A DNA stretch of 64,000 nucleotides from Welwitschia mirabilis. Its lineage: Eukaryota; Gnetophyta; Gnetopsida; Welwitschiales. A program made the translations under genes and the position numbers. The stretch is taken from the NCBI GenBank assembly GCA_051453625.1, contig JBOZIK010000001.1:242540938-242604937 (forward strand). The letters are read 5' to 3'. The notes beneath the pieces are model-generated. The model had not been told where the DNA came from. It was given only the letters and a program-made list of their open reading frames with translations, and did no database searches. Below are positions 33,540 through 44,565 of this stretch, in pieces; position 1 is the stretch's first letter, and each line of letters opens with the position of its first letter.

Positions 33540-34900
33540 CCACTGGGGATGATATAGAGCTTAAGAACTTACATGCTTATCCAACTTTTAATGGAGAAGA
33601 GATCAGGATCCCATTCAACATATTGGAGACATTGAACAACTTATCTTTATCTTAGGAAGTGGAAAGAAAAAAAATAATAAATAGAACATACCTGGTAATC
33701 TTTCCTATGATATTAAAAAATAGGACAAAACTTTAACTAAAAACATTATCCCACAAGATCCTAAAAACATGATATCAAGTCTGAGAAACCTTTATAAAAG
33801 GATTCATGAGTGAAGAAACTGTAAGGAAAAGAAAAAGAGAGGTAATAAACTTTTAACAAAATCCAAATAAAGGCTATGCCTCCACATATAAATGTTTCTT
33901 TGTAGCATTCCACTGTAATCTAGTAGATTGCTTTTTCGAAACTAGAATAACTAAACTACTTTTATAATGGGCTAACTTCACACATAAAACAACTTGTAGA
34001 TTTTTCTTATAGAGGAAACCTCTAGAACCTTACTTTAGATGATGCCTGAACAAAATTAAAAGAACTTGTAGAGGTTAATAAAACTTGATCAACACATAAA
34101 GAAAAATAAACGGTAGGCCAACTCTTTAAAAAATTAAAATAGGTGAAGCAAAAACAAATAGAAGACAACCCTATAAATCCTATGATGGAATTTACAACTA
34201 CCTTGAAGAAATATACAGAAATTATTTTAGATGCTAAAAACATCACTAAGAGAAATGTTGTATAAACCTGTGATTTATGTGAGGACAACTATCATGTTAT
34301 CAAAAATTATCCTCTTTTACCAAATTATAAGGAAAGAATTCATGAGGAAGTATTTTCTTTTAGTCAACCATCTCAAAACTTTTAAAACCAAAATCAAGTA
34401 CAACATAAGTTGAACACATATTTTCAAAATAATCATCAACCTTTTAGAAATCAATTCGAAAATGAAAACTACCCACCAAGTCCATCAAACTTTCAAAATC
34501 TAAATGAGTACCTCACAAACCTTATAGAGGAACTTAGAAAAACAAATATCAACATTGAAAACATGGTAAACATTTTTCAATAAACTTTATTAGCAAACCA
34601 AAGATCTGAAGGAGCTTTACCTATACAACCTTTACTTAACTCAAATAAACTAAGAAGAGATTGCAAGGTTGTGAGAAGAAGTGGATAAGAAATAAACCCT
34701 CCTCCATGTGAACCTTCCACATTTTAAAACAATGACAAGGAAGAGGAAGATGATGTTGAAATTTTCGATGATTACCACTTCCCTTCTCTTGGTAAAAAGA
34801 AAAAGAAAAATCCAACTACCCCTTGGCTTGATAGGCTTAACAATAATTCAACTTTTAATGATCATTTAAAAGACTTAATGAAAAATGTGAGTATAAGTCT
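33540..34900 (+). pseudogene. Ty3/gypsy gag remnant with zinc knuckle (forward element)
   Basis: Reads GDDIELKNLHAYPTFNGEEI (about 33548), then TYLVIFPMILKNRTKL, GFMSEETVRKRKREVINF and NKGYASTYKCFFVAFHCNLV-D, aligning to the reverse gag at 1847-3180. Then comes a knuckle at 34269-34310, CDLCEDNYHVIKNY, i.e. C-x2-C-x4-H-x4-C with the last Cys changed to Tyr. An Asn/Gln-rich tail (FRNQFENENYPPSPSNFQNL) and an acidic-basic linker (NDKEEEDDVEIFDDYHFPSL then GKKKKKN) follow to about 34830. Several stops correspond to Gln codons in the reverse copy. Gag and protease are in the same reading direction and would form one polyprotein. Confidence 0.75.
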
Positions 34901-34989
34901 TTCTTTTTGAAAAGTTTTACAAGAAAATTTTAGGTATGTAAAAATATGAAAAGACTTGATAAGAAGAAAACAAAAACAAGTTATTCCTA

Positions 34990-35576
34990 GTAAGGCGTTT
35001 CTTGTCCAATCCCTCATGAATTTAGCATTACAAAAATAACCAAAATTTAAAGATCCAGAAGCAGCAATGGTGAATGTTATAGTAGAGGGAAATAAAAAAA
35101 TAAGGAAAGCTTTGATTGATATTGGAGTGAGTGTTAACATTATGTCACTTCATATTTGTAAGAGGCTTGATTTGCAAAATAGAATAGAGCCTACTTCAAT
35201 TATCTTGGAATTAATAGATACATCAGTTAAGAAATCATTAGATGTCACTAAAGATTTGGTAATTCAAATAGAAGAGGCTTGCTATCCTATTGATGTGATT
35301 ATCATGGAAGTTGAGCATGATAGAAGATATCCTTTACTTCGAGGTAGAGCCTTTTGTAAAATAGCCCACTGCATCATTAATACAAGAAAAGGAACAATGA
35401 CATGTCATTTTGGTAATATAACTTTCACAATTAGAGTCTTTGATGTAGCTAAGAAAGATTTGGATGATGATGAGGTAAACATTGAAGATAATATCAAACC
35501 CAATTTATTTTTGCAACATCATCCACTTAAAGAAAGAGAAATGAAACCAAGTGAGCATGTGCTTTGTGATCATTAA
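34990..35576 (+). pseudogene. Ty3/gypsy aspartic protease, longest intact frame in window
   Basis: From 35067, 169 residues open. KALIDIGVSVNIMSLHICKR at about residues 13-32 is the active-site block, with D-I-G-V-S in place of the usual D-x-G-[AST]-S. Then YPIDVIIMEVEHDRRYPLL, RGRAFCKIAHCIINTRKGTM and CHFGNITFTIRVFD form the second half, with R-G-R replacing the usual L-G-R. Upstream SLMNLALQK-stop-PKFKDPEAA is the normal lead-in, broken by one stop. The translation runs on into an acidic tail (DLDDDEVNIEDNIKPNLFLQ) shared with the reverse copy. After 35576 the expected reverse transcriptase does not appear. The altered active-site residue and upstream stop suggest it is inactive. Confidence 0.8.
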
Positions 35577-36607
35577 CTTAAGAATAAAAAAGAAAAAAAA
35601 CCTTGTGAGTATAAAGAAGTCCAACTTTTCAAGAAAAATCATAAGGGAGATTGTTCATTTCATGAGCTAAAAAGTAAAAATCATAAAATAAATTTGAAAA
35701 AGAAAAATGTTTTCAATGGACATAAAGATAATTTTCTTTGTAATGTTTATCTTGCATTTCATGAAAATCTTTCATCCATGTTACCTTTCGTCTTCCCTTT
35801 GATTTTCCAAATCTGTACTTTGATATGGAATAATAAGGTGCTCTCCATTACTTCTTCTTTTATCCAATTGATTTTACTTGGAAACAATTACACATCTCTT
35901 ATGTTTTATCAATTGATAAATTTTTGGTTTTGGTCATACTTCTGTGAAAAATTTAAGACCATAGTAGATCTTTGATTTTCTTTTCTTTTTTTTCAATAAA
36001 AGTGTGTTTTTATCTTTAGGATTTGAATAAAAAATTTGCTTGTTTGCTATTTTCTTTTTAGTTTTTGGTTTTTAAAGTTATGTTTTTATTTTCTATTCTC
36101 TATTTTATTTCTGTTTCATTTTTATATTTTCTATTTTTTTAAAATAAATAGTTTTCTCCTCTATCATCTCAATGACAAGGTGGATGATAGTCTCCTTTTG
36201 ATAGTCTTTCTGTTTTTTAGTCTCCTTTTGATAGTCTTTCTGTTTTTCTATTAACTTTCTGTGTTCTATTTCCTTTTCCTATGTATGCTGTCCAATCTAT
36301 TGTCTGGATGATGATCAGGATGATAGTAATAAAAATACTAATTTTTGTTTTCTGTTGTTTGAGAAAATACATTTTTATGGCTCTGTTGAGATTTTTGACT
36401 TAATTGATTAAGAATTATAGGAAGTAAATGGGAGAAATTGGAATTTCACATGTAAATAATCAAAATTTTCTCTTAGCTTTTTCCTTTGACAGATTATTAT
36501 GGCATTACTTGATCATCTTTTAAACTTGACTTATGTATTTATTTCCATGACTAGTCTTTTGACTTAGGCATTTTAGTGGTAAGATTGGATTCACCCAATC
36601 TTAGGAC
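35577..36607 (+). other. 3' non-coding region of forward element, arm 1
   Basis: A Lys-rich frame decays after 35700, then T-rich DNA with no RT, RNase H or integrase motif. Contains palindromes at 36157-36191 and 36288-36326 and a 30-bp tandem duplication at 36188-36247. Confidence 0.6.
36188..36247. repeat. 30-bp tandem duplication
   Basis: Two copies of TAGTCTCCTTTTGATAGTCT plus TTCTGTTTTT, starting at 36188 and 36218. Confidence 0.85.
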
Positions 36608-36707
36608 NNNNNNNNNNNNNNNNNNNNNNNNNNNNNNNNNNNNNNNNNNNNNNNNNNNNNNNNNNNNNNNNNNNNNNNNNNNNNNNNNNNNNNNNNNNNN
36701 NNNNNNN
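36608..36707. other. Assembly gap (100 N); following contig steps back
   Basis: 36708 onward is a diverged copy of 35678 onward, so the two arms represent the same part of the element. Confidence 0.9.
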
Positions 36708-37383
36708 ATCATAAAATAAATTTGAAAAAGAAAAATGTTTTCAATGAACATAAAGGTAATTTCCTTTATAATGTTTCAAATAAAACTTTTGCATTTCATA
36801 AAAATCTTTCATCCAAGTTACCTTTTCTCTTCCCTTTGACTTCTAAAATCTATACTTTAATATGACATGATAAAGTGCTATCTATTACTCCTCTCTTCAT
36901 CCAATTTATTTTACATAAAAATAATTGCACATCTATTATGTTTTATCAATTGGTGAATTTCTAGTTTGGATTTTACTTCTTTAAAAAATTAAAGGCCACA
37001 ATAGATTCTTGATTTTTCTTTTCTTTCTTTTTAATAAAAGTGTGCTTTAGCTTTAGGATGTAAATAAAAATTTGCTTGTTTTGTTATCTTCTTTTTATTT
37101 TTCGGTTTTTAGAGTCTCTATTTTTATTTCTATTTTTAGTTTTTATTTTTGTTTGTAATTTTTATATTTTATTTTGCAAAAATAATCAGTCATCTCATCT
37201 GTCATCCCCACAACAAGGTGAATGATAGTCTCTTTTGATAGTTTTTTCTTTTTCCTATTAATATTTTGTGTTTTGTTTCTTTTTCCTATATATGTTATCC
37301 TCTCTGTTATCTGGACAACAAGTAAAACAACAGTTAATAAACTGATAATTTTTGTCTTTTTTTATTTTAAAAAAATACATTTT
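36708..37383 (+). other. 3' non-coding region of forward element, arm 2
   Basis: Aligns with 35678-36350, including palindromes at 37189-37230 and 37293-37334, with more substitutions and one 30-bp unit instead of two. Confidence 0.6.
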
Positions 37384-37838
37384 NNNNNNNNNNNNNNNNN
37401 NNNNNNNNNNNNNNNNNNNNNNNNNNNNNNNNNNNNNNNNNNNNNNNNNNNNNNNNNNNNNNNNNNNNNNNNNNNNNNNNNNNNNNNNNNNNNNNNNNNN
37501 NNNNNNNNNNNNNNNNNNNNNNNNNNNNNNNNNNNNNNNNNNNNNNNNNNNNNNNNNNNNNNNNNNNNNNNNNNNNNNNNNNNNNNNNNNNNNNNNNNNN
37601 NNNNNNNNNNNNNNNNNNNNNNNNNNNNNNNNNNNNNNNNNNNNNNNNNNNNNNNNNNNNNNNNNNNNNNNNNNNNNNNNNNNNNNNNNNNNNNNNNNNN
37701 NNNNNNNNNNNNNNNNNNNNNNNNNNNNNNNNNNNNNNNNNNNNNNNNNNNNNNNNNNNNNNNNNNNNNNNNNNNNNNNNNNNNNNNNNNNNNNNNNNNN
37801 NNNNNNNNNNNNNNNNNNNNNNNNNNNNNNNNNNNNNN
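37384..37838. other. Assembly gap (455 N)
   Basis: Largest gap in the window. No flank duplication noticed, so this one may be real missing sequence inside the element's 3' region. Confidence 0.9.
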
Positions 37839-38704
37839 CATTTATTGTTTAAAGCATTTTACTCTAGCATCATCATAATCACTACCTTATTGAATAAAAT
37901 TTTTATACATTAAGTTATGCATTTTTCACATCAAGTGATGTTATGATTACTTTCATTGGAAATTACTAGGTTAAAATGTTAGAGTGGTAAGTTGTCTTTT
38001 GTTTATGTTATCTTATTCTTATTCTTCTTGTTTTCTTTTGTGGTTTTAGTTAGTTATTTCAAAGTCATTACTGTATTTTCTTAGCATGTTTTCCTATTTT
38101 AGTTTTTAATAAAAGTTAGTTTTTTGTTTAGATTTATGATATTTTTCAAAGTCATTACTGTATTTTCTTAGCATGTTTTCCTGTTTTAGTTTTTAATAAA
38201 AGTTAGTTTTTTGTTTAGATTTATGTTATTTTTTAGAGATTTGGTATTGTAAAGCATTATTCATATTCTTTTTATGATGAAACACTTTTTCTCCACTCTT
38301 TTCTACCTGTCAGAATATTTCATTTCTTTATATATTTTAAATATGACATTACTCAGCTTTGCAATTTGTTCTAAAAGTTGACCTCATTTCCATTTCCTGG
38401 CTTCTCACTCTTGTTTATCTTCTTTGATTTATTTGCTAATATAGGACATATGTCCTTTTCTTTAGGGGAGTGGGGAAGGGGTTAGAGACCATTTACATGA
38501 CTTATTTTCAAATTTTTAAAGCTTTTATAACATAAAATTTTTAAATTTTTCATACACATTATGCATTATTTGTCATTTATGATGTGTTTTTATGAGCCTG
38601 TTATTATGTATTTCAAATTATCTTTTAAAAAATAAATTAGCTTGCAATTATAGTTTTTATGTCTGGTTTTTGTCAGGGACTGACAAAGACTAAGTGGAGG
38701 GCTA
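37839..38704 (+). other. Distal 3' non-coding region and polypurine tract
   Basis: T-rich, no gene. An 87-bp tandem duplication occupies 38057-38230. AAGACTAAGTGGAGGGCTA at 38686-38704 is purine-rich and directly precedes the LTR start, as a plus-strand primer tract should. Confidence 0.6.
38057..38230. repeat. 87-bp tandem duplication
   Basis: Two nearly identical copies containing CAAAGTCATTACTGTATTTT and AATAAAAGTTAGTTTTTTG; offset between copies is 87 bases. Confidence 0.9.
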
Positions 38705-39714
38705 TGTTGCATTACTAGTTTATGATTATTTGGTGGGTTTTATGAGTTGTTTTGTAGGACTCTTATACAGGTTTAGATGCATCTTTGAGGATTTTTAAGA
38801 TACAAGAGGAAATCTCAGAAAAGTACAGATATTACTTAAATTTAATGCATTTAAGACACTTTTTGATGAATAAATCTTTTCATGATAAAAATAGTAAGTT
38901 TCTCCTTAATAAAGATATTAAAGAAGACCATTATCCCCTCCATTATCCACCTGATAGGTAGGACAATGACCGCTGATGTGGATTACTAAGTCATCACTTT
39001 CGAAAATATTTTATAATTTTTTATCATCCCCGTCTAGATGACACTGATATATAACTATCACTTATAGATTTCCTCAGCCATTTTGATCATCTATTTTTGA
39101 GTGCTTAATGATCACACGTAACTGCACCTTCTATTTGTCCATTTCTATTGTCTATCCTATGAATAAATCTCCATTTGACTCTCCTTCTCATCTTCGATGC
39201 ACTAGAGATTCTCATGATAAGAGAGTGAAGGGCAGAAGATCCATCTTTGTGAGTTACAGAAAGACATGCACTTAGTAGAGGGCTGAGTATCTTCTATTAA
39301 GACCCAATTGTTTTATAACTGAGATGAATGTTACTTTTAATATAAATCTTGATTCTCTTTATATATTTGTATTATTTTCATTGTAGGATTTCTTATGTCC
39401 CTTATAGTCTAATGTTGTCTAAGATCTACTGATAATTTCTTGGGTGATATAGATCATCAAGGGTGACCTTTGTTAAGGTTGAATAGTAAGTAGAGTTAGG
39501 ATTTTTTTGCATTACATGTTAGTATAGATTGCATCTTGCATTTTGCATGGTAGTTTATTTTATTTCATTATTATTCATCATTCCTGGCTTCTATTTAATT
39601 GCAAAAGCAACCTGAGTCCCTTATAGATAGACTTCAATGAGATATGATATTTTGGGTCACTCCCACTATATTAGCGTGATGTATTATGCATAATATCTAT
39701 TTTTGATTACTAAT
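38705..39714 (+). mobile_element. 3' LTR of forward element, right end in gap
   Basis: Starts TGTTGCATTACTAG after a polypurine tract and aligns with 31665-32690 throughout, then enters the gap at 39715 about 50 bases before the expected end. Contains a palindrome at 38927-38970 and a truncated one near 39018. Its TATA box is mutated. Confidence 0.8.
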
Positions 39715-39814
39715 NNNNNNNNNNNNNNNNNNNNNNNNNNNNNNNNNNNNNNNNNNNNNNNNNNNNNNNNNNNNNNNNNNNNNNNNNNNNNNNNNNNNNN
39801 NNNNNNNNNNNNNN
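39715..39814. other. Assembly gap (100 N)
   Basis: Hides the LTR end and any target-site duplication. Sequence after the gap is unrelated to the LTR. Confidence 0.9.
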
Positions 39815-40144
39815 GGATCAGTATGGTGTATATCATTATCATCTTCATCATCTTCTATAGGGGAAGCCTTGTGAAATGGAATTTCAATTAGGGAAACTTA
39901 ATAAGGAATGAGGTGTGTAGGTGGTACAGGAGGATTATTAACATGTAAGCACGCTAGAAGTTAAAGTATATGGTCAGTCATGATCTATAAAACTCAAACA
40001 AATAAGAAAAAGATGAAACCTGCATAATATATAAGAAAATGCTATTCTAGATAACCATTAGTCATATGGATACATCTCATTTTATCATGGATGAAATGGT
40101 AACAACAACTGCATAAAACTAGTAGTGAAAATGCAGTAAAAGAA

Positions 40145-40340
40145 TGTGAATTATGAGTTTTACTAAAATTATGGTCGAAGGTAAAATGGATATATCAGTT
40201 CTTTATCTTTGATGTCATTCAGACCTTTGAGTTTGTATGTTCCTTTATTAAATTTTTGTGATACGATAAATGGTCCTAACTAGTTTAGTAAAAATTTTGA
40301 GGTTTTCTTGGTTAAGTTTGCTTTTAAGATAAGTTTACCT
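40145..40340 (-). pseudogene. Ty3/gypsy integrase C-terminal fragment
   Basis: Minus strand from 40340: GKLILKANLTKKTSKFLLN, stop, LGPFIVSQKFNKGTYKLKGL, NDIKDKELIYPFYLRP. It matches the integrase tail G-x-L-V-L-[KR]-x-N-x-x-x-x-x-x-K-[FL]-x-x-x-W-x-G-P-[YF]-x-[IV]-x-x-x-x-x-x-G-x-Y-x-L. The tail helps position the intasome. The LTR at 40343 abuts this fragment and interrupts it at its upstream side. Confidence 0.55.
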
Positions 40341-40342
40341 CT

Positions 40343-41395
40343 TGTTGCACTACCAATTTATGATTATTTAATGGGTTTTATAAGTTGTTTTGTAGGACTT
40401 TTATACAGGTTTTAGTGCAAATCTATGATTTTGGAGATACATGAGAAAATCTTGAAAAAGTACAAATATTATTTAAATTTGACACATTTAAGGCACTTTC
40501 CAATGAACAGAGCTTTTTATAATAAAATGACTAAGTTTCTCCTTAAGAAAGATATTAAAGAANNNNNNNNNNATCGTCCACATGACAGTCAGGAAGATGA
40601 CTGCTTACATGGACTGCTGAGTCATTACTTTCAAGATATTTTGTAATAGTCTATTATCTCCTATGTCTTTTGGACAATAGCTTGGATGACATTGACATGT
40701 AATTATCACTAATAGATTCTCGCAGCCTTTTCATCCATTTCTGAGTGCTTAATGTGTGTGCGTAACTGCACCTTTTGTCTATCAGTTTCTATTGTATTTC
40801 TTATAAATAAGTTCCCCTTCGACTCTCCTTCTTATATTTGATGCATCAGAGATTCTTGTGATAGGAGAGCGAAGGATGGAAGATCTATCTTAAGAGTTAC
40901 AGAAAGATGAGTACTTTGTAGAGGGCTGAGTATCTTCTATTGAGACCTGGCTGTTTTGTAACCTGGATATTGTTATCATTTTAATATAAATCTTGTTTTT
41001 ATTTTATGTTTACATTGTAGGATTTCTTATATACCTTATAGTCTAATGTTACCCAAGATCTCGTAACAATTTCTTGGATGATATAGATTATCAAGGGCAG
41101 CCCTTGTTAGGGCTAAAGAGTAAAGTAGGGTTAGGATTTATTTGCATTGCATATTAGCCTAGATTGCATATTGCACTTTGTATGATAGTTTATCTTCTTG
41201 CATTGTTATTTATTCTTGGTTCCTATTTAATTGCAAAAGCAGCCTAAGTTCCTTAAGGATAGACTTTAATGAGATACAACATTTTGGGTAATTCCTACTA
41301 TATTAGCGTGATGTATTATGCATAATATCTATTTTTGATTACTAATGATAATATCTGTTTGAACATAAAAGCGTGCATAAATACACATTGCAACA
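40343..41395 (+). mobile_element. Third LTR copy of forward family (solo or displaced 3' LTR)
   Basis: TGTTGCACTACC to ATTGCAACA, about 1053 bp including 10 N at 40563-40572, collinear with 31665-32739. No internal region adjoins it on either side. TATAAAT is retained at 40802. Left flank is CCTCT and right flank ACATG, so it lacks its own target duplication. Confidence 0.75.
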
Positions 41396-43000
41396 ACATG
41401 CAAGAAATAAAAAGTGAAAACAATGCCATCTTTATCTACAAATGCATAGAAAAAAGGTAAAAGTGAAAAGTAATTCTATGAGAAATGGCCAAATCATAAG
41501 GCTTCATAAATGATTATTGTAAATGAAAGTAATACAAAGAGGAAAAAGATGAAAAGTAAAGAGGAAGAAAGGTAAAAATGAAGAAAACGATAAAGAGGAA
41601 GATGATAAAGAAAGTATTCAAATGAGGTACAAAATGGATAAAAACCACTTACAGTCTAATTTTGTGAAATATAATGATCCACTAATGTCTTAAGATGATT
41701 TTGAAGTTGAAGAAGAATTTGTGTGGAGAAGTGTAAGATAAATAAAGAGAAAGTAATAGTGTGGTGATTAGGGTTCACAGGGGGATCATTTTTCTAAGGT
41801 GGATTCTCTTAAATATAAATTAGTGAATAGGAAATAATGCAAAGATTATGAAAATGTAATATATGAGATTATGAAATGATTAAAAGGATCATCATAAATA
41901 AAAATTAGGTAAAATTAGAATCTATGAATCATTTAATTTTAATGACAATTTATACTAATTTTATCCTAGCATGACTCATGGAAGAAGATATCTCTTCATA
42001 ATAAACATTGATATACCTTTAATTATGATTTATCATAGAGATCAAAGGATAAATACATGTGGTATGGAATGAATGAAGATGAAGTAAATGAGAATGCAAC
42101 TAAAAATCTATCATGCATACTATGAATGAATGAGACTATGAAACAAAAGTAATGATCTAAAAAAAATTTATTTAATTATGGATCTAAGTCAATCATGATA
42201 AGGCATTGATGAAGTAGATTCATTCAAATTAAGAATAATAAAAGGATCTTACATAACAAGTTATAAAATAATCAAATCACAAGAAATCTTTAATCCCACC
42301 TTAATTTCATTCCTTTCCTTTCTTTTCCATGGATAAATAAGTTTCAAGAATTTAATCTTATTAAGCATTCAATGTTGTAGAACTTTCTTTTAATAGATTT
42401 AATATGTTATACTTAAAGGATTTAATGCTACTTTCTAGTGAGCATTAATATCTATAATGTAGATGAATGTATCACAGAATTGTTAGAGATACATTACTAG
42501 TAGGAATCCATAGCCTAGATGTAGTTAACTAAACCTAATAAAAATAATCATACCAATCTGCTAAAAGACCCTCAATTTTTTTTTTATTTTCTTTGCTTTT
42601 TATTAAAAAATTCTTTTTATATTTATAGCACATGAAATATGTCATTAGATCATTAACCTAATACAAAAATTATCTTATCCCTATGAATCCTTTGAAATAA
42701 AGACACACCATGAAAGAAGATAATCCACCTTTTCTTCCTTTGATTCCAAATTAAAGACATCAAGTGAATGCAATATTTAACAAAAAATCTCAAATATAAA
42801 AATGAATTTTCTCTTTAAAAATAAGGATCCATCTAATATTAATCAAAACCATGGTATAATAAAGATCTCTTATTCTTTTGTATATAAAAAGTTACTACCC
42901 AGGATAAGTAAGTCTCATAAACTCATAGTAGGATGGAAGAGATGGGTGATTGGTGAAGCTTATGAAATTATGCCATAATGGAAGAGTGAGTGATAAGGTT
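41396..43000. other. AT-rich stretch, no gene recognised
   Basis: Includes a purine-rich GAGGAAGATGATAAAG-like patch at 41515-41640. In minus orientation it lies downstream of the integrase fragment at 43008 and may be that element's 3' non-coding part. Confidence 0.4.
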
Positions 43001-43007
43001 TAAGATG

Positions 43008-43355
43008 TTAATGCTTTATTCTATTATGTATATGGAACTTAAGGTGATAATTATACAAGTAGTAATGATAGGGTGCTGTTATGAGAGAGATACCATCAAG
43101 AGATATTGGTTCTATTGTGAATGGATCTACCCATCCTAAGTCTAATATAAAATAAAAATCTAGTCTAAGATCATACAATAAAACCAAAGTTTTTTCATAG
43201 TTGGTTTTTCTAGTATAATGCATAACTAAAGTCTTAAGGATATGAAAGATATAAAGCCAAAGGCAATGAAGGCTATGACTAGGTGATGGATCATGTATTG
43301 AGCAAGAATCCATGTAAATTTTATACACATCCACATATAAATTTACAGAGAACAT
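43008..43355 (-). pseudogene. Athila-type integrase C-terminus, arm 1
   Basis: The 115-residue minus-strand frame contains TRKTNYEKTLVLLYDLRLDF then WVDPFTIEPISLDGISLI and YHLKFHIHNRIKH. It matches the Athila-lineage tail V-L-L-[FY]-D-S-R-L-x-[LF]-F-P-G-K-L-x-S-R-W-x-G-P-F-x-[IV], G-x-[IV]-x-[IL] and F-K-V-N-G-[QH]-R-L-K-[HP]. The region upstream on the minus strand (43360-44110) shows long Lys/Asn/Ser-rich traces (CIRDSQELKATSTLYNNILT, KPLQYCKDLSKICNN) that I cannot assign. Repeated at 44578-44793. Confidence 0.6.
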
Positions 43356-44465
43356 TAATGCAAATAGTAAAGTCTATGTGTTCAAGATCTAAAAGTGTCT
43401 ATCCTATATCTAACTCATGTTTGCTTAATAAATATTGCAATACATCATTTTAGTAAAGATAAAGGTAAGTAGTTTATTACTAGATAAAAAGAGTTCTTAT
43501 CAAGAGAATTATGCATAAGATCTTTAGAATGTTGTTGTACTTAAAGGAATATTTATCTTCTACATTAAGATTTGAATCTTGATCAAAAAGAAAGATATGA
43601 TCTAGAAACATTTTACTTATAAGAATGTTCAAAAGAAGGCAAGGATTCTTTATATGATGGATTAGATATGTGTTTTCATTTTTTTTGTTCTTCTCACAAG
43701 GGTTTCTAAAAGACTCATCCTTAATTATATGGCTCTCCTTAAGTGTATAAATTTCCTCAAAGGGTTGAATTTCCTCAATTGATTTCTCATCTTCTAATAG
43801 GTCCTTATTAGTTTCTTTCTTATTTCTAAAGAATGTAGTTTGGATTTATTAATTTGGATATCATTACTCCTTTTAAGAATCCTAAGATTACGTTATAAGG
43901 ATGTAGAAAGCTCCTCTCCTTCTTATTGGTAAAGTGTCTTAATGATTTAGATAGTCATTTAATTTAATTATTACATATTTTACTCAAGTCTTTACAATAT
44001 TGAAGAGGTTTGTTGGTTAAAATATTGTTGTATAATGTTGATGTGGCCTTGAGCTCTTATGAATCTCTTATGCATGTCTTCCAAAGAGTTTGAAAAGGAT
44101 TGTTGAGTTTTGAAAGTTAATGATATTGATCAAAACATGAAAAATATAATGAAGGATGTTCATGAAAAAGTAAAGGATAAGGATTAGAAGGTAAAGGAAA
44201 TTCATGAGATAATGAGGGTAAGGTTCATAAGGGATGGTAGAATACATAGATTCAAACTCCTTATGATAAAAACAATGATCTTTATGCTTTAAATTAAGGA
44301 ATTAACATGAAGGTAAAATGGTACAACTCCATGAATGTGGAGAAGGAGGTTGAATAATGCATGAAGGAGAATTTAAGTATCAATATTAAAGATAATCCTT
44401 GATAGTTTTCTTAGGTTAAGAATTAGATGGAAAATGAGATTTATGATTTTGAATGAAAGAATAAA

Positions 44466-44565
44466 NNNNNNNNNNNNNNNNNNNNNNNNNNNNNNNNNNN
44501 NNNNNNNNNNNNNNNNNNNNNNNNNNNNNNNNNNNNNNNNNNNNNNNNNNNNNNNNNNNNNNNNN
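44466..44565. other. Assembly gap (100 N) between two complete bubble arms
   Basis: Arm 1 runs 42996-44465 and arm 2 44566-46017. They share an identical first 77 bases (42996-43072 and 44566-44642, with a mismatch at the next base) and an identical last 77 bases (44389-44465 and 45941-46017). Confidence 0.95.
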
